Assembly (NCBI GenBank): GCA_028622995.1
Contig: JAJQJQ010000021.1
Span: forward strand, 682,001-746,000
DNA: 64,000 nucleotides
Direction: 5' to 3'
Source: Panagrolaimus kolymaensis
Taxonomy: Eukaryota; Nematoda; Chromadorea; Rhabditida; Panagrolaimidae
In this document: positions 13,501-25,500 of the stretch, piece by piece
How the letters are laid out: every line of letters starts with the position of its first letter
Position numbering within the stretch: the stretch's first letter is position 1
Position numbers and translations under genes: made by a program
Notes under the pieces: model-generated
The model's input: only the letters and a program-made list of their open reading frames with translations
The model's database searches: none
Told to the model about the DNA's origin: nothing

Positions 13501-16500
13501 TTTAAAAAGTTTTTTTTTCAAAATAAATTGTTAAAAATTTGTATACAGTTTAAAAGTGAAATCTAAAGAATTTTGAATATTTTAATTTCAAACTCAAGAT
13601 GGAAAATATACTGATCAGTTTCGATACATATCCCTTTATAAAAATGTTCAAAAGTGTTTTTTCTACAGAAAGTAAAGTTATAAAATAAAACTATAAAATA
13701 CTAGAAAAGTTAAACCTATTAATTAAAATCCAGTTTTTTTAAATTTTACTAAAAATATAGTTTAATCATTTCTTACCTGTGGAGCAGGTTGTCCAGAAAT
13801 TTTAGCTGTAAATGTTGCAGAATCTCCAATTTTAGCTATAGCAGGTTGAGGAGGTTGTGTAAAATTTGGAGCTTTTATTGCTGCTCCTCCTACTGTAACT
13901 TGAGGTTGGGCTTGTTGCTGCTGTTGTTGTTGGGGTTGTTGCCCTGCACCACCACGTTGTTGAGTTTGTTGCTGTCCAGTTACACGAGTTTGCTGTTGAA
14001 TTTGTTGTTGCTGTTGAGGAAGGACTCCATTAGTTTTAGATGGTGTTTGTTGTTGCTGCTTAAAATTAATTGGAGCCATATTTGATTGCTGTTGATAAAA
14101 TTGTTGTTGATTTTGCTGCTCAAGTAAATATTGAGTTTGTTGTGGAAGTTGTTGATAGGGATGAGTTCGAGGTTTATTCGACTCAAAATTATAATCAACT
14201 TGTTGTTGAGATGATGAAGAATATGAATCTCTTGAAGTTACAATTGGCTGTTGCTGCTGTCGCCAACTGGGTCTTTGTTGAGATTGTTGTTGTTGTTGTT
14301 GAATTTGGGGTTGAGTATAATGTTGATATACGTATGGAGAATCTAATTCTTCACGAGTTTGATAAAAATAATCTTCTTCTTCTCGACTTTGCTGCTGTCG
14401 AGAAGTAGGTTGAGAATATACTGATTGTTGATTTTGTTGTTGAACAACTTCTTGATATTGATGCTGCTGTTGTTGCGGTTGCTGTTGTAGGGGGTGTTGG
14501 GTTTGTGACTGATAAGAGGCTGATCGTACAACTTCAGGTTCCTGATAAAAATGTTGCTGCTGTTGTTGGTGATGTTTATGAGAAACTTGGGGTTGTCGAT
14601 AAGCTGGCTCAGATGATACAGTTACCGCAGGTGGTGGATGTCGTTGTTGCCTTAAAGGTTCTTGATATAATGAAACCGGCTCCTGATAATGTGATTGTTG
14701 TTGAGGAGGAGCTGGTTGGCGCAAATGCTCTGTTTGTTGATAATATGTTGTTTGAGCAGGTTGTTGTTGTCCTTGTTGGTGTTGTTGCTGCAGCTTGGGT
14801 GAATGTTGAGCAACAACTTGGGGTGGTTGTGGTTGCAATGGAAAGACTTCAATGCGAGCTGAGTTCTGAGCCTGAAAAAGAAATATTGAAATAAAACAGT
14901 TTTAATAATTAAATAAGAGTTTTCTTCGCGATATTTTAATCTCCCTCAGTTTAAACGAATAAATCCTAAAAAATAAGAAACTGTTGAAAATTTTTGTCTT
15001 CTAAAGATAAGACAGTTTTCATTGAATTAATACTTTTAAAAAAGCTTCAAATGACAATAAAGTACTCAGTTTAAAAAATAAAAAAAACTTTTTTAACAAT
15101 GAAAACTAAAAGTCTTTTACCCATCGAGTAATAATTTGCTTACAAAGAAATGTAAAAGAAAAATGAGACAGTTTTTCGGAAAGTATTTTATTTTAAAATT
15201 AAAAAAATGTTCTTCAAAAATAAATGTTTGTTACAAAGTCAAAACATTTAAACTAATATTCTCGAAAATATAATTGAGGCCGCAGTTATTTTAATAATGA
15301 TAAAAGATTAAAGGAGGGCTCAAACTTGAACCATAAGGGAAGACATCCAGTTAAAAACAATTAATGCCAGTTTAAAGAAATATTACTGTTATTTTGTGGT
15401 AAAAATACAAATTAAATTTTTATTCATTAAAAATACAAAAAGAAAAGAAAGACACAACAAAGTTACACAGTTTTAAATGTTTTTGAAATTTGATCATAAA
15501 ATAAAATCAGTTATAAATGAGCAAAAAAAGTGAAAAGCCCTACCTAAAAGGAGATGGATGCTAATGGCAGTTTTAAGAGTAATTTTTTTTAAATTAAATT
15601 TTAGAGTTTTAAATATGTACGAAAATATTCTTTGCAATACCACGGAAAGAAACAAACTCATTGATTCATAAAGAAAATGGGAAAGCGATACAGTTTGATA
15701 AAATAAAGAATTAAAGAAATTTTTTAAAAATAAATTCTAATTTTCCCCTCACCAATATGCGGATCCAGTTTTTTATAATTTTACTTTTTCAATTTATTTA
15801 GCGTAAATAATCACACGAAAGCGTCATTTATCAGTTTTAAATTAATAAAAAATAGGGGACTTAAATCAATCAAAGAGAAGTGCTAAGGCCACAGTTTATT
15901 TACACCACTAATACTTGTATCTTTCAGTTTACTTCCATCCTTCAAAAAAATAAAATAAACTTCCACCTTCAAAAAAAAAAGATAAATAAAAAAAGACACG
16001 GCTGTTTTTAATGCATACCCACACTACTGCCAAAGTTAACAAAAAAAAATAAGCGAAAAAAAGAAATAATTTTTTAATCAACAATATTTTTTTCTTTTCT
16101 TCCTCCAAGCTATCTATTTATTTATCTATCTATCCTCATCAACAAAGAAAAAATAAGCAAAAGCCAAAGCAATGAAGAAGAGGAGAAAAAAACGAACACA
16201 ACGATGGTTGAAAATCTCGAACGCAATTATTTTCTTTTCTTTTTTTCTCCTACTCTCTTTCCCTCTCTCAATTCATTTGCTTACTTTTTTTTCATTCACC
16301 TTTATTTTTTGTTTCCAAATCATTATTTTTTGATGGTGGGCGAGACGATAACTATGATCTTGGGTGGATGGATGAATGTGTTTGAGTCTCTATCTCCCTA
16401 CCTCTCTTAAATTTTTTTTTATTATCCCTGCCTTGATCCGCATTTTTTGTTTCTCTCACTTGAAGGAATGAAAAAAAAAGGTAAGAGATTTTTTTTTGAA

Positions 16501-19500
16501 AGCCAAAAAGCCAGCTTTGAATAAAAAGCTTTAGCTATCCATCCTCAATATCTCATTTGCTTGCTTCTTTAATTTCTTTCTTTTTTGTTTTTGATGGATA
16601 ACACTAACGAAAAATCGTTGCTCAATGACAAAAAAAATTAGAGAAAAAAGTAAATTAAAAATATGAATTTTTTTTATTGCGGAAAAAAGTGGTGTGATGG
16701 ATCTAAAAAAAGAAGCTTAATGGAAATCAGTTAAATTTTTTTATGAATCCATTTACTTTTCTTACAATACAGTTTATTCAAAGACAACATGAATTCCGAA
16801 GAATACAGTTATGAAAAGCTTATTAAAAAAATCGAAGTTTTTTGTTGTTGTAAAGTTTTCTGGATTAATATCCCAGAAACACACACTCTTTTGCAGTTTT
16901 AGCTTTTGAATATTATTATAATTACACATAAATAAATTTATAATTAATTTTCCTTTAAAAGACAACTATCCAGTTTGAAAAAAAAACCATTTTTACCCCA
17001 AATAAATTACCCTTTTATTTTTAATAATAATTATTATTGTTAATGAAAAGAAAAAGTACGCAGTTTAAAAAAAAATGAAATATCTGAAAAGCTTCCAGTT
17101 TAAAAACAATTATTTTTAACGGTGACTGAATGATTAATAAAAGTTAGAATTTTGGAAGATTATCGACAGTTTAAAAGAAGCGAATTCTTGTAATTTTCTT
17201 AACGTTAATAAAAGGTTTGGTTCTGTCCATTAAGTTAAAAAAAACAGTTTTTTTCACCCTAAAATTCTATGGTAAAAACTGAGTGCAGTTTCAAATCTAT
17301 CCCTCATCCTCAAATATTTTCAGTTTTTTATTCTTCCTATAATCCATCAAAATGCCATTGGATATATTATTTTCCTTTTTTTTTGTCATCAATTAAAAAT
17401 CCCTTTTTTTATTTTATGAAGAATGAAAGGTGAATAGGCAAGCTTAAAATTTTTTTTGCAAATAAAAAAACAGCTCAAGCTAATCAATGTTTAAAAAAAT
17501 AAATAAAAGAAGACAAAAAAAATAGAGTGGGCAAATGAGACGACTAAGATGAGATCTCTCTCCCACTCTTGAGCTCTCTATCTTGAAGTTTCCTAAACAC
17601 AAATGAAGTGGTTTTTTGTGTGGATGTTGCAGAAAAATGGCTGTATTTGAAGAAAAAAAAGCGACTGAAGAAGCAGTTTTTTGAAATTAAAATTAATAAA
17701 ATCAATAAATGTGATTTATAATAAAATAAGCGAAAAAGAAAATCCTAAATTTTCAAAATTATTGTGAAGACTCATTTTAAAAACAAAGCTTCGTTGCCGT
17801 CAACTTTTTAAAGAATGCAGTTTAAAAATATTTTTTTGCGCAAAACAAAGAAGTCAAAAACTACTGAAAATAGATCCAGTTTTATATCATAAAGTTGCAC
17901 TATGTGTTTCGGTTACAAAAAAGGGCAAAGTAAATAGCTTAGAAATATTTATTTTTAATATATTTGTTTTTAAAGATGAGAAAAGATGCATAGTTTTACA
18001 ACTAACATAAAGCAGTAGAGCACAGTTTAAATTTTTATGGATAAAAAAGGTCCAAAAAAGGCATTTGCTAAGTCAGTTAATTTATTTAAAAAAAATGCTT
18101 TTCAACAAAATTGGAAACAGTTTAAAAAATCTGAAAAATGTGTATCAGTCATAAATTTTCTTGGAGTTAATAAATAAATAAGATAAATTAAAATTTTGAT
18201 AAACTAGTAAATGAAGACATACCAAAAGAAATCAGTTTATAAAATTTTTTTAAAAGAAACAAAAAACGGAAGAAAAAAAACATAATTAATGTATTGGGTG
18301 ACATTATTTACATTAGATAAGAAATTTATTTTCGTTGGGCAACAACAGTTTTTTAAAGCTCCAAATTTCTTAATTACGCCCCTCATTTTTTTTTATTATC
18401 AACCACAAATAACAAACTAAACTTTTGATATTAAAGTTAATCCCCAACAACCCTGTCAGTTTAAAGATTTTTTACATTAAAAATAAATAAATATCAAACT
18501 GATCATTCTTTCTTCTTTTTTTTTCTCAATCCTACGTTTGTTTCGTCAACATCCATCCATCCCTCTCATTTTCTTCTTCATTTCATTAAAGGTTTACATA
18601 TCTTCAAATACGTGCCCTCTCGTCAGCAGGGTTTGGCGGAATTCCGCTTTTTCCGTGCAAAAAAAGCGGAATTCCGCGGAATTGCACGGGAAAAAGCGGA
18701 ATTCCGCCAAACCCTGCTCGTCAGTTTGTCCTCCTTCCTCTAAAAAGCTTCCTATCCCTGTCATACATTTTTTTAAGCATTTTCACCTTCGCTTTTGCTT
18801 TCAACCATTTGTTCTTTGTTTTTTTTTTATTATCTTCCTTTTTTTCTTTTCTTTTTTGTCTTTGCTTTTTTTTCAAAATCCGAGGCTGCTGCTGCGGTGG
18901 TGGCGGATTTGTTTCTTTTTGAGATTGCATTGCGTTTATCCGTGCAAATTAAGCCTAAAAAAATCCACCCGCATCTTTCAGGCATTGATACCTTCCTTCC
19001 CCGCCTTTATTTTGAATATTTTCTCTTTCTTCCTTTTTTTTGCATAATAAAAAAAGTTTGTTTAAACCCTTCGATTTTTTTTTGAGGTACATAGGTGCAA
19101 TGGCGATTGATGACGATCAACAAAAAGAAAGGAAGATGTGTTTGCTCTCCTCATCGTTAAAAAAAGGTTTCTAAACAATTTGGAATCATAATAAAAAAAA
19201 TAAAAAAATACATAGGTATTAACGACTTTGATTTTTTTTATGAGGCAAAAAAAAGGGAGAACAACTGTTTTTTTTTTCTCTTCTCTTTGCTTGTTTCATT
19301 GGTGGCAAAAAAAGCAAACAACCGATGAAACGAGGTAGAAAGCATCCGTAAAAAAATGATAATAAAAAATTTGTGTTGCTGCTTACATAGAGACAAGTAT
19401 TGGAAGAAGAATGGGGGCGGATTTGATGAGAGATTTGAAAAATAAAAAATGGAGAAAAAAAGGTGAGAATATTTTGATTATATTCTTTAACCTTTTTTTT

Positions 19501-22500
19501 CTTTTTTCTTCATTTATATTTTTTTAAATTTTAATCAAGGTATACTCACTCAAAGTCTCACCGCCCAGAAAGAAGCTCAGTTTTATTTTTACTTTTGCAA
19601 AAGCAATAAAGAAAGGAAGTTTGATTTTTGAATTTATTGGTTTATATGAAAGTCAATAAAAAAAGTAAATGCAAGCTAATTAGAAAAATAAAGAAAAAAT
19701 GCAAGAAAATTTATATGTAATTGGTCCAAACAAATCTCTTCCAGTTTATTTTACTTAAATTTTATTAAAAATAAAGAAGACAGGTTTTAGTTGGAAAATG
19801 TTTTAAAGCTCTTCAAAATGCTTCAACAGTTTTACAAAAAGTAATATAATGAAAACCCTTGGGTTGTTCTCTAAAGACACTTATGGATAATAAATCAAGA
19901 ATTAAATAGCTTTTTTTAGTTGAAATTAACTTTTACAAAAAACACAGTTTAAAATTAAAAAAATTAAAAATTTAAATGTTGAAGCCATCCATCTGTCTGA
20001 ATCCAGTTTTAATTAATTACTAAATTTGATCTAATCTAATAGTTTTCATCAGGAAAAAAACTTAATTAACGAACACTTTCATCTGTAAAGGTTCCTCACA
20101 GTTTTGTTTTATAAAATAAATAAAAAATTAATGCGAGCAAAATGGAAAAATTCAAAATTCAAAATATGGTGCAAGAAAAAAATGCATGGAAATTTATAAT
20201 TAGATTTAGATATTTTTCTCCAACAGTTTTTTTACTCTAAGCTATGAAAAAAGGGAGAAAAAAAACAGTTTTTAATTATGAATAAATTTCAAATCGCCGC
20301 AAATTGATACAGTTAAAATATATTATATAATCACTGCAATTATTGCGAAGAAGGCAGTTAGACAAAGATGATTTTTTTAATATGATTTTTATCAGAATAA
20401 TTTCCTACCGCAGCATCAACTCACAGTTTACAAAAAAAATAAAAAAAATAAAAAGAAATGAAGATTTTAAACCCAGCAATCATTTAAGAATAATGTGAAC
20501 AGTTTTATTTTTTAATTAATTTGAAAAAAAAATTTTGCGGGTAAAATAGAAAAAATGCAAGAAAATTTATAATGAACTTAGCGAACAACCTAACATAACT
20601 TTTTTTGGCTTAAGTTTCATAAAAAATTTAACCTCATTTTTTAGTTTTGAATTGATTTTAAGATCTTACCTTGTTCCGCAGTTAATAAAAGTTTTAAATC
20701 AACCGCTGATTTACTTACTCAAAGAAAATTTTACAACCAAAATTTTTTTAAATATATTTTTCCATCAGAATAAATTTTCGTCAAATGCAGAGAGGATACA
20801 GTTGATATTAAAAAAATTTACAATAAAAATGGTACTTTTTTCGCTATAGACATGCTCATCAGTTTTTATTTAATTAACTACAAAAAAGCAAGCCTTTTCA
20901 TAATACAGTTTACTCCAGAAGAAAAAAAAGAAATGCCACCAATCAGAGGGGCAGAGATAATTCCAGTTTTAATTAATTAACGAATTTTATCCAAATCCAG
21001 GTTTCAAAAGAAAAAAAAGATAATTATTGTAAACTTTCACTTCGAAGACTTTCATAGTTTTTGTTTTATCATTATCGTTTAAAAAAAATTTGGAGGTAAA
21101 ATAGAAAAAATGCAAAAAAAAAAATATAATTAACCAAGCAAATAACATCCCACAATTTTTTTTGGCCTGAATATCGGTTTTTTATTATTATTATAAGATG
21201 TGCTGAACTTCTAAAATACAGTTTTTAATTATGGACGACTGATTTCCAATTTTCCGCAAACTATGATACTGCTTAAAAACTTTTTAGTAATAGCCACCAT
21301 CTCTCTTAAAAGAAAGCTGTTATATAAAAAATTTAATTTAAAATAATTTTTCATTCGAATAGTTCGTTTGAAAGCTGTCAGTTTACAAAATGAAAAAAAA
21401 TATAAAATAAGCTATGTTTAAAACATCAATCAATTAAACACCCTGGTGTCAACTTTAACTAAAATGGACAGGGTTCAAATTCAGTTTTTTTCAACAAAAA
21501 ATTAACATATTCGAGCTCAAATTTTCTAATAAAAATCTTTTTCTTTTTTTATTGATTCATTGATAATTTCTATCCAAAAATAACCTCTCGTATGTCAGTT
21601 TAAAAAAAACACTTATTACGTTTTATTATAATTTTATTAAAAAATCGATATCAGCTTCAATGCTTTTTTAAAATAAATATAATTTCTTTACAGTTTTAAT
21701 AAATAACTTTTTATAATTCTCATATGTATTTTCAGTAAATTTTATTCTGCTGTAAAAAAAAATTTCATTTTCAAAATTACCAAAAATCATAATAATTCTC
21801 AGTTTTTGAAACTCTAGTTTCTTTTTTACAATTTGATTTTCAGCAAAAGCTGCAAAGTATGTTTTTGATACGCCAAAATAAAAGTTTAAATACATAGTTT
21901 TGCGAGCTCTCAGTTTATTTTTTTTTAATTAAACCTTTTCGAATTTTAATGACTTTTGACTTTCTTCGTTAAATATATGAGTTTAAAAACTTGGATATCA
22001 CGGCTCCCATCAGTTTTATTTTTTTTTCTATTGCCAAGCAAAATATCATCATCCAGTTTGTCTTAACAAAGAAAAAAAAGCAACTTCAAAGAATGACCAA
22101 TAAGAAAAAAAAAGTAATTCTTTGATTGAAAAGCCATTTAATCAGAAAATTGCAAAAACTAAACAAAAGAAATTTGTGATGGAAAAAATAAATGCTTTAA
22201 TCTTTTCTTTTCTTTTTTTTTGCATTTTGGAAGCAAAAGTTTTATTTTCTTTGCCTTCATTTACGAAGATGAAGAGGAGGAATGAGATTTAGAGAGAGAG
22301 AAAACACTAAAGTGTGAAAAAAAAGTTTTTGTTGATTAAAATTGACTGACAGGGGATTTGAATGGAGAAAAAGATTTGGAAAAAGACAATTGTTAAAAAG
22401 TAAAGTTCCGGGCGAATAAAAAAAACTGAAGCCAGTTTCAATAAAATTCGGAAAACGCTAATTCGATGTTGGGTGGATTCCAATAACTGGGCACAAAGAA

Positions 22501-25500
22501 TTTAACATGAAAAGAAAATTTTTCATTTGTTTTATGCAGTTTTTTCCTTTAAAAAAGCAAAATGTTGCAAATTAAAAATTCTGAATTTAGAATTTATTTT
22601 TCAACAAATCGCGCACGGAGCCAACACCGCAGTTTTACTTTTCTATAATCTTTTATTAAAGAATTAAAAAAATTAAAGTATGTATATTTCATAGCTTATT
22701 ATTCTGCGTTGATAATCAACATTTTCACAAATCGCGTTTAAAAGTGGGACAGAATTATTGCAAAATTATCTATCCGTTTACCTGAAGATTAAACAGTTTT
22801 AAATGTGTGAGAAATTTTATTTCAAAAACAAAGCATATTGCTATTCCTCTTTCAAGATTTATAATTGTAAAGACCGACGTATCTTATTTTTAACAGTTAA
22901 AAATACAAAAATCATAATTTTTAAATAAAAAAAAGCTTCCACAAATATTTGGATTCAACTACAGTTTATTATTTAATTTTTACTAACAAAAATTCCAGAA
23001 AAAAATGCATTTTACACACAGAAACTTTGGCTTTATACCTCGATAAATAATGGTCATCAATTTAAAATTTTATTAAAATAAAATGATAATGATTTCCTTT
23101 TAACTGAGTAATGATAATTATAACAGTTTTTCTTTTTTTATACAAAAATTTATCTTCGAAGAATAGACAGACGAAGTTTGTAAATTATTATAATTTTTAT
23201 GACAATCCACAGTTTTTTTTAAACAATAGCAAAATGATTGCAACAAAATGAAGATATTTAGAAGTAACAATTCAACATTCAGCTTCATGTTTTTAAATTG
23301 TGTAATTTATAAAGCTAATGAATATTTTTAGCGCACTTAAAAGTATGTAACAATACAGTTTTAGAAAAAAATGGAAATACAAAATATTTTTCTCTGTTAT
23401 TTCTTATGAACAGTTTATTATTTTTCTCCCTTTATTAAAAAAAATTCATGGAAATACCATTTACGACGATTCCCCGCCAATTGATAAAAAATTTTTAGAA
23501 TGTGAAAAAATAATAGAATTTAAATTCAATTTTAAACGAATGTATGCAGTTTTATATTTTTTAAAGAATTTTATCCACGAGAGAGAAATTGGGCCAGTTT
23601 AAAATTATTATATTTAATAAATTTTCGATTCTAACCCTATTATAACTCAGTTAAACTTTTTAAAAAGAATTTTCACGTGCTTCAGTTTAAAGAAAGAATA
23701 AAAAAAATAAATGATAAAAACTTACTTTTCCATAAATATTATCGGCAAGAAGGGTATATTCTCCATTATCATTTGGAGTGACGCTGGAGATTCTCAACAA
23801 CGCCAATGATCCTCGATAACTTTGAGTTATTCTTTGTGAACCATTGGGTGAAAGAGGGCGACCATTTTTAAACCACGTTACCTAGAATTTGGCGATGAAA
23901 CAGTTTTAATAATTTCACATAAAAATTTTGTATCCTTAATTTATACTGGATTAAGTGTATTCAGTTTTTAGTAGAGATTTAATTATTAAAAATCAAATTT
24001 AATCCACCCAGGAAGGAAGCGACACTAGTTTTTTTCTTTTTTCTTTCACGAAAGCAAAAAAAATTTTTTTTGCGAAATTATCTTCAAATGAATAAAAAAG
24101 GTCCCAGTTTAAATACAAGTAAGTTAATTTAAACCTTATTAATATATAATCAGTTTGCTTTTTTCTTAAAAAAAATAAATAAGATATGATATTTAGTGAC
24201 AATTTATTTGAATAAAAAAACGAGTGATGCGCTCCAGTTTTAATTTAAAAAGTTAATAAAAAAAATTTGCTTCTTTAAACCTAAGTATTATTCCCTATTT
24301 AGTCTTACGATATTGTTTAACTACAGTTTGGCCTAAAAATGCAAATATCCTTCAATACAGTTATAAAAAAATGTGAAGAAAAAATAAGGAAATTATTGAA
24401 GCAGTTTTTTTTTATCATAATATTTAAAACAATAGTATCAAAAATGACTTTATGATAAAAAAAATTTAAAAATACGTTTAAGGTCAAGCTACACAGTTTT
24501 AAAAAATTAAAAAACAATAATGAAATAAATTGGGGTTTTTTTTGTATGTATCATTCAGCAAGATTACACTCGAGCTGATGCTTACAATTAAAGTATTCTT
24601 TTTGGGTAGGGAAAAAACGTTTATTTAAAACAGTTTAATAATAACTAAGAAAAAAATAATATAAAATTTTTTTAAACTCAAACAACAGACAGATATCTAT
24701 AATATTACTCATGAATGGGCTAGTTAATTATTTAATTTAAATTTAATAAAAGTTTGCACTTTTGTTAATTTGTGTCCACACACACAACAACCGTCAGTTT
24801 TTTTTCAATAAATTAATTTTTTCAAAAATATTTTTTTAAAAGCTGCTAAAGTCAAGCTTATGCAGTTTTTCCTTTTTCTCGGAATCAAAAAAAAAAGTTC
24901 TCTTTCTGGTTCAGTTTTAATTATTTAATTAAATATCCAGAGTTCAGTTTAACTTACCCTTGGTTTAGGATTTCCAATAACATTACATTGTAAAATAGCA
25001 TCCGTGCCTTCAGTCAATTTTAGACCTTTCATCTCTGTTTTAAATATGGGACCACTTCCTCCATTTCCTCCTCCATTGCCTCGATTATTAAATCCAGCGA
25101 GTTCGGGTTCGGTTTCACTTTCCGAAACGCCCCATCCGCCTGTTTCACTATCTGAACCAAAATTTGAACTTAAATATTGATTTCGTTCCATTTGTCTTTG
25201 AGCTAAATTTTTTTGCTGTTGTTGAGTTTGTTGCAAAGGTTGAAATCTTTGTTGTTGCTGATTTTGGGAAGAAATAATTTTTTGTTGCATTTGTTGTTTT
25301 CGATCTTTTGTGACTTTTTTCTGTTCGCTTTCCCACCATTTTTCAAATTCAGCTTTCTCCAAAATTTTTGCCGAAGAAGTTGTGGATCCAATATTATTTG
25401 AAGCTTTGCAAGAATATTCTGCAACATCTTCCGTAAATAATTGGGGAATAATTAATGCACAAATTCCTGTGGCTGAATCGTATTCAGTTTTAATTCGATA

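Larger units (their letters stand above)
281..15950 (+). repeat. CAGTTT motif array, block 1 (kettin introns)
   Basis: All introns here (1702-3952, 4101-4484, 4809-6858, 7008-8050, 9023-10194, 11182-12463, 12651-13776, the start of the 14872-23725 intron, and the intron left of 1558) hold little else than CAGTTT or CAGTTA units about every 60-80 bases in plus orientation. Each motif is followed by an A/T-only run. Bases 1-280 lack the motif. I see no coding sequence in these introns. Confidence 0.85.

Noticed and set aside
13789..14894. Plus-strand and alternate-frame open frames across the Gln-rich exon
   Set aside because: CAA/CAG codon runs read as Leu, Val, Asn or Thr runs in other frames; they are shadows of the kettin exon.
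18538..19085. 169-codon Phe/Ser-rich plus-strand frame
   Set aside because: It consists of pyrimidine tracts and passes through the palindromic element; no homology or start context.
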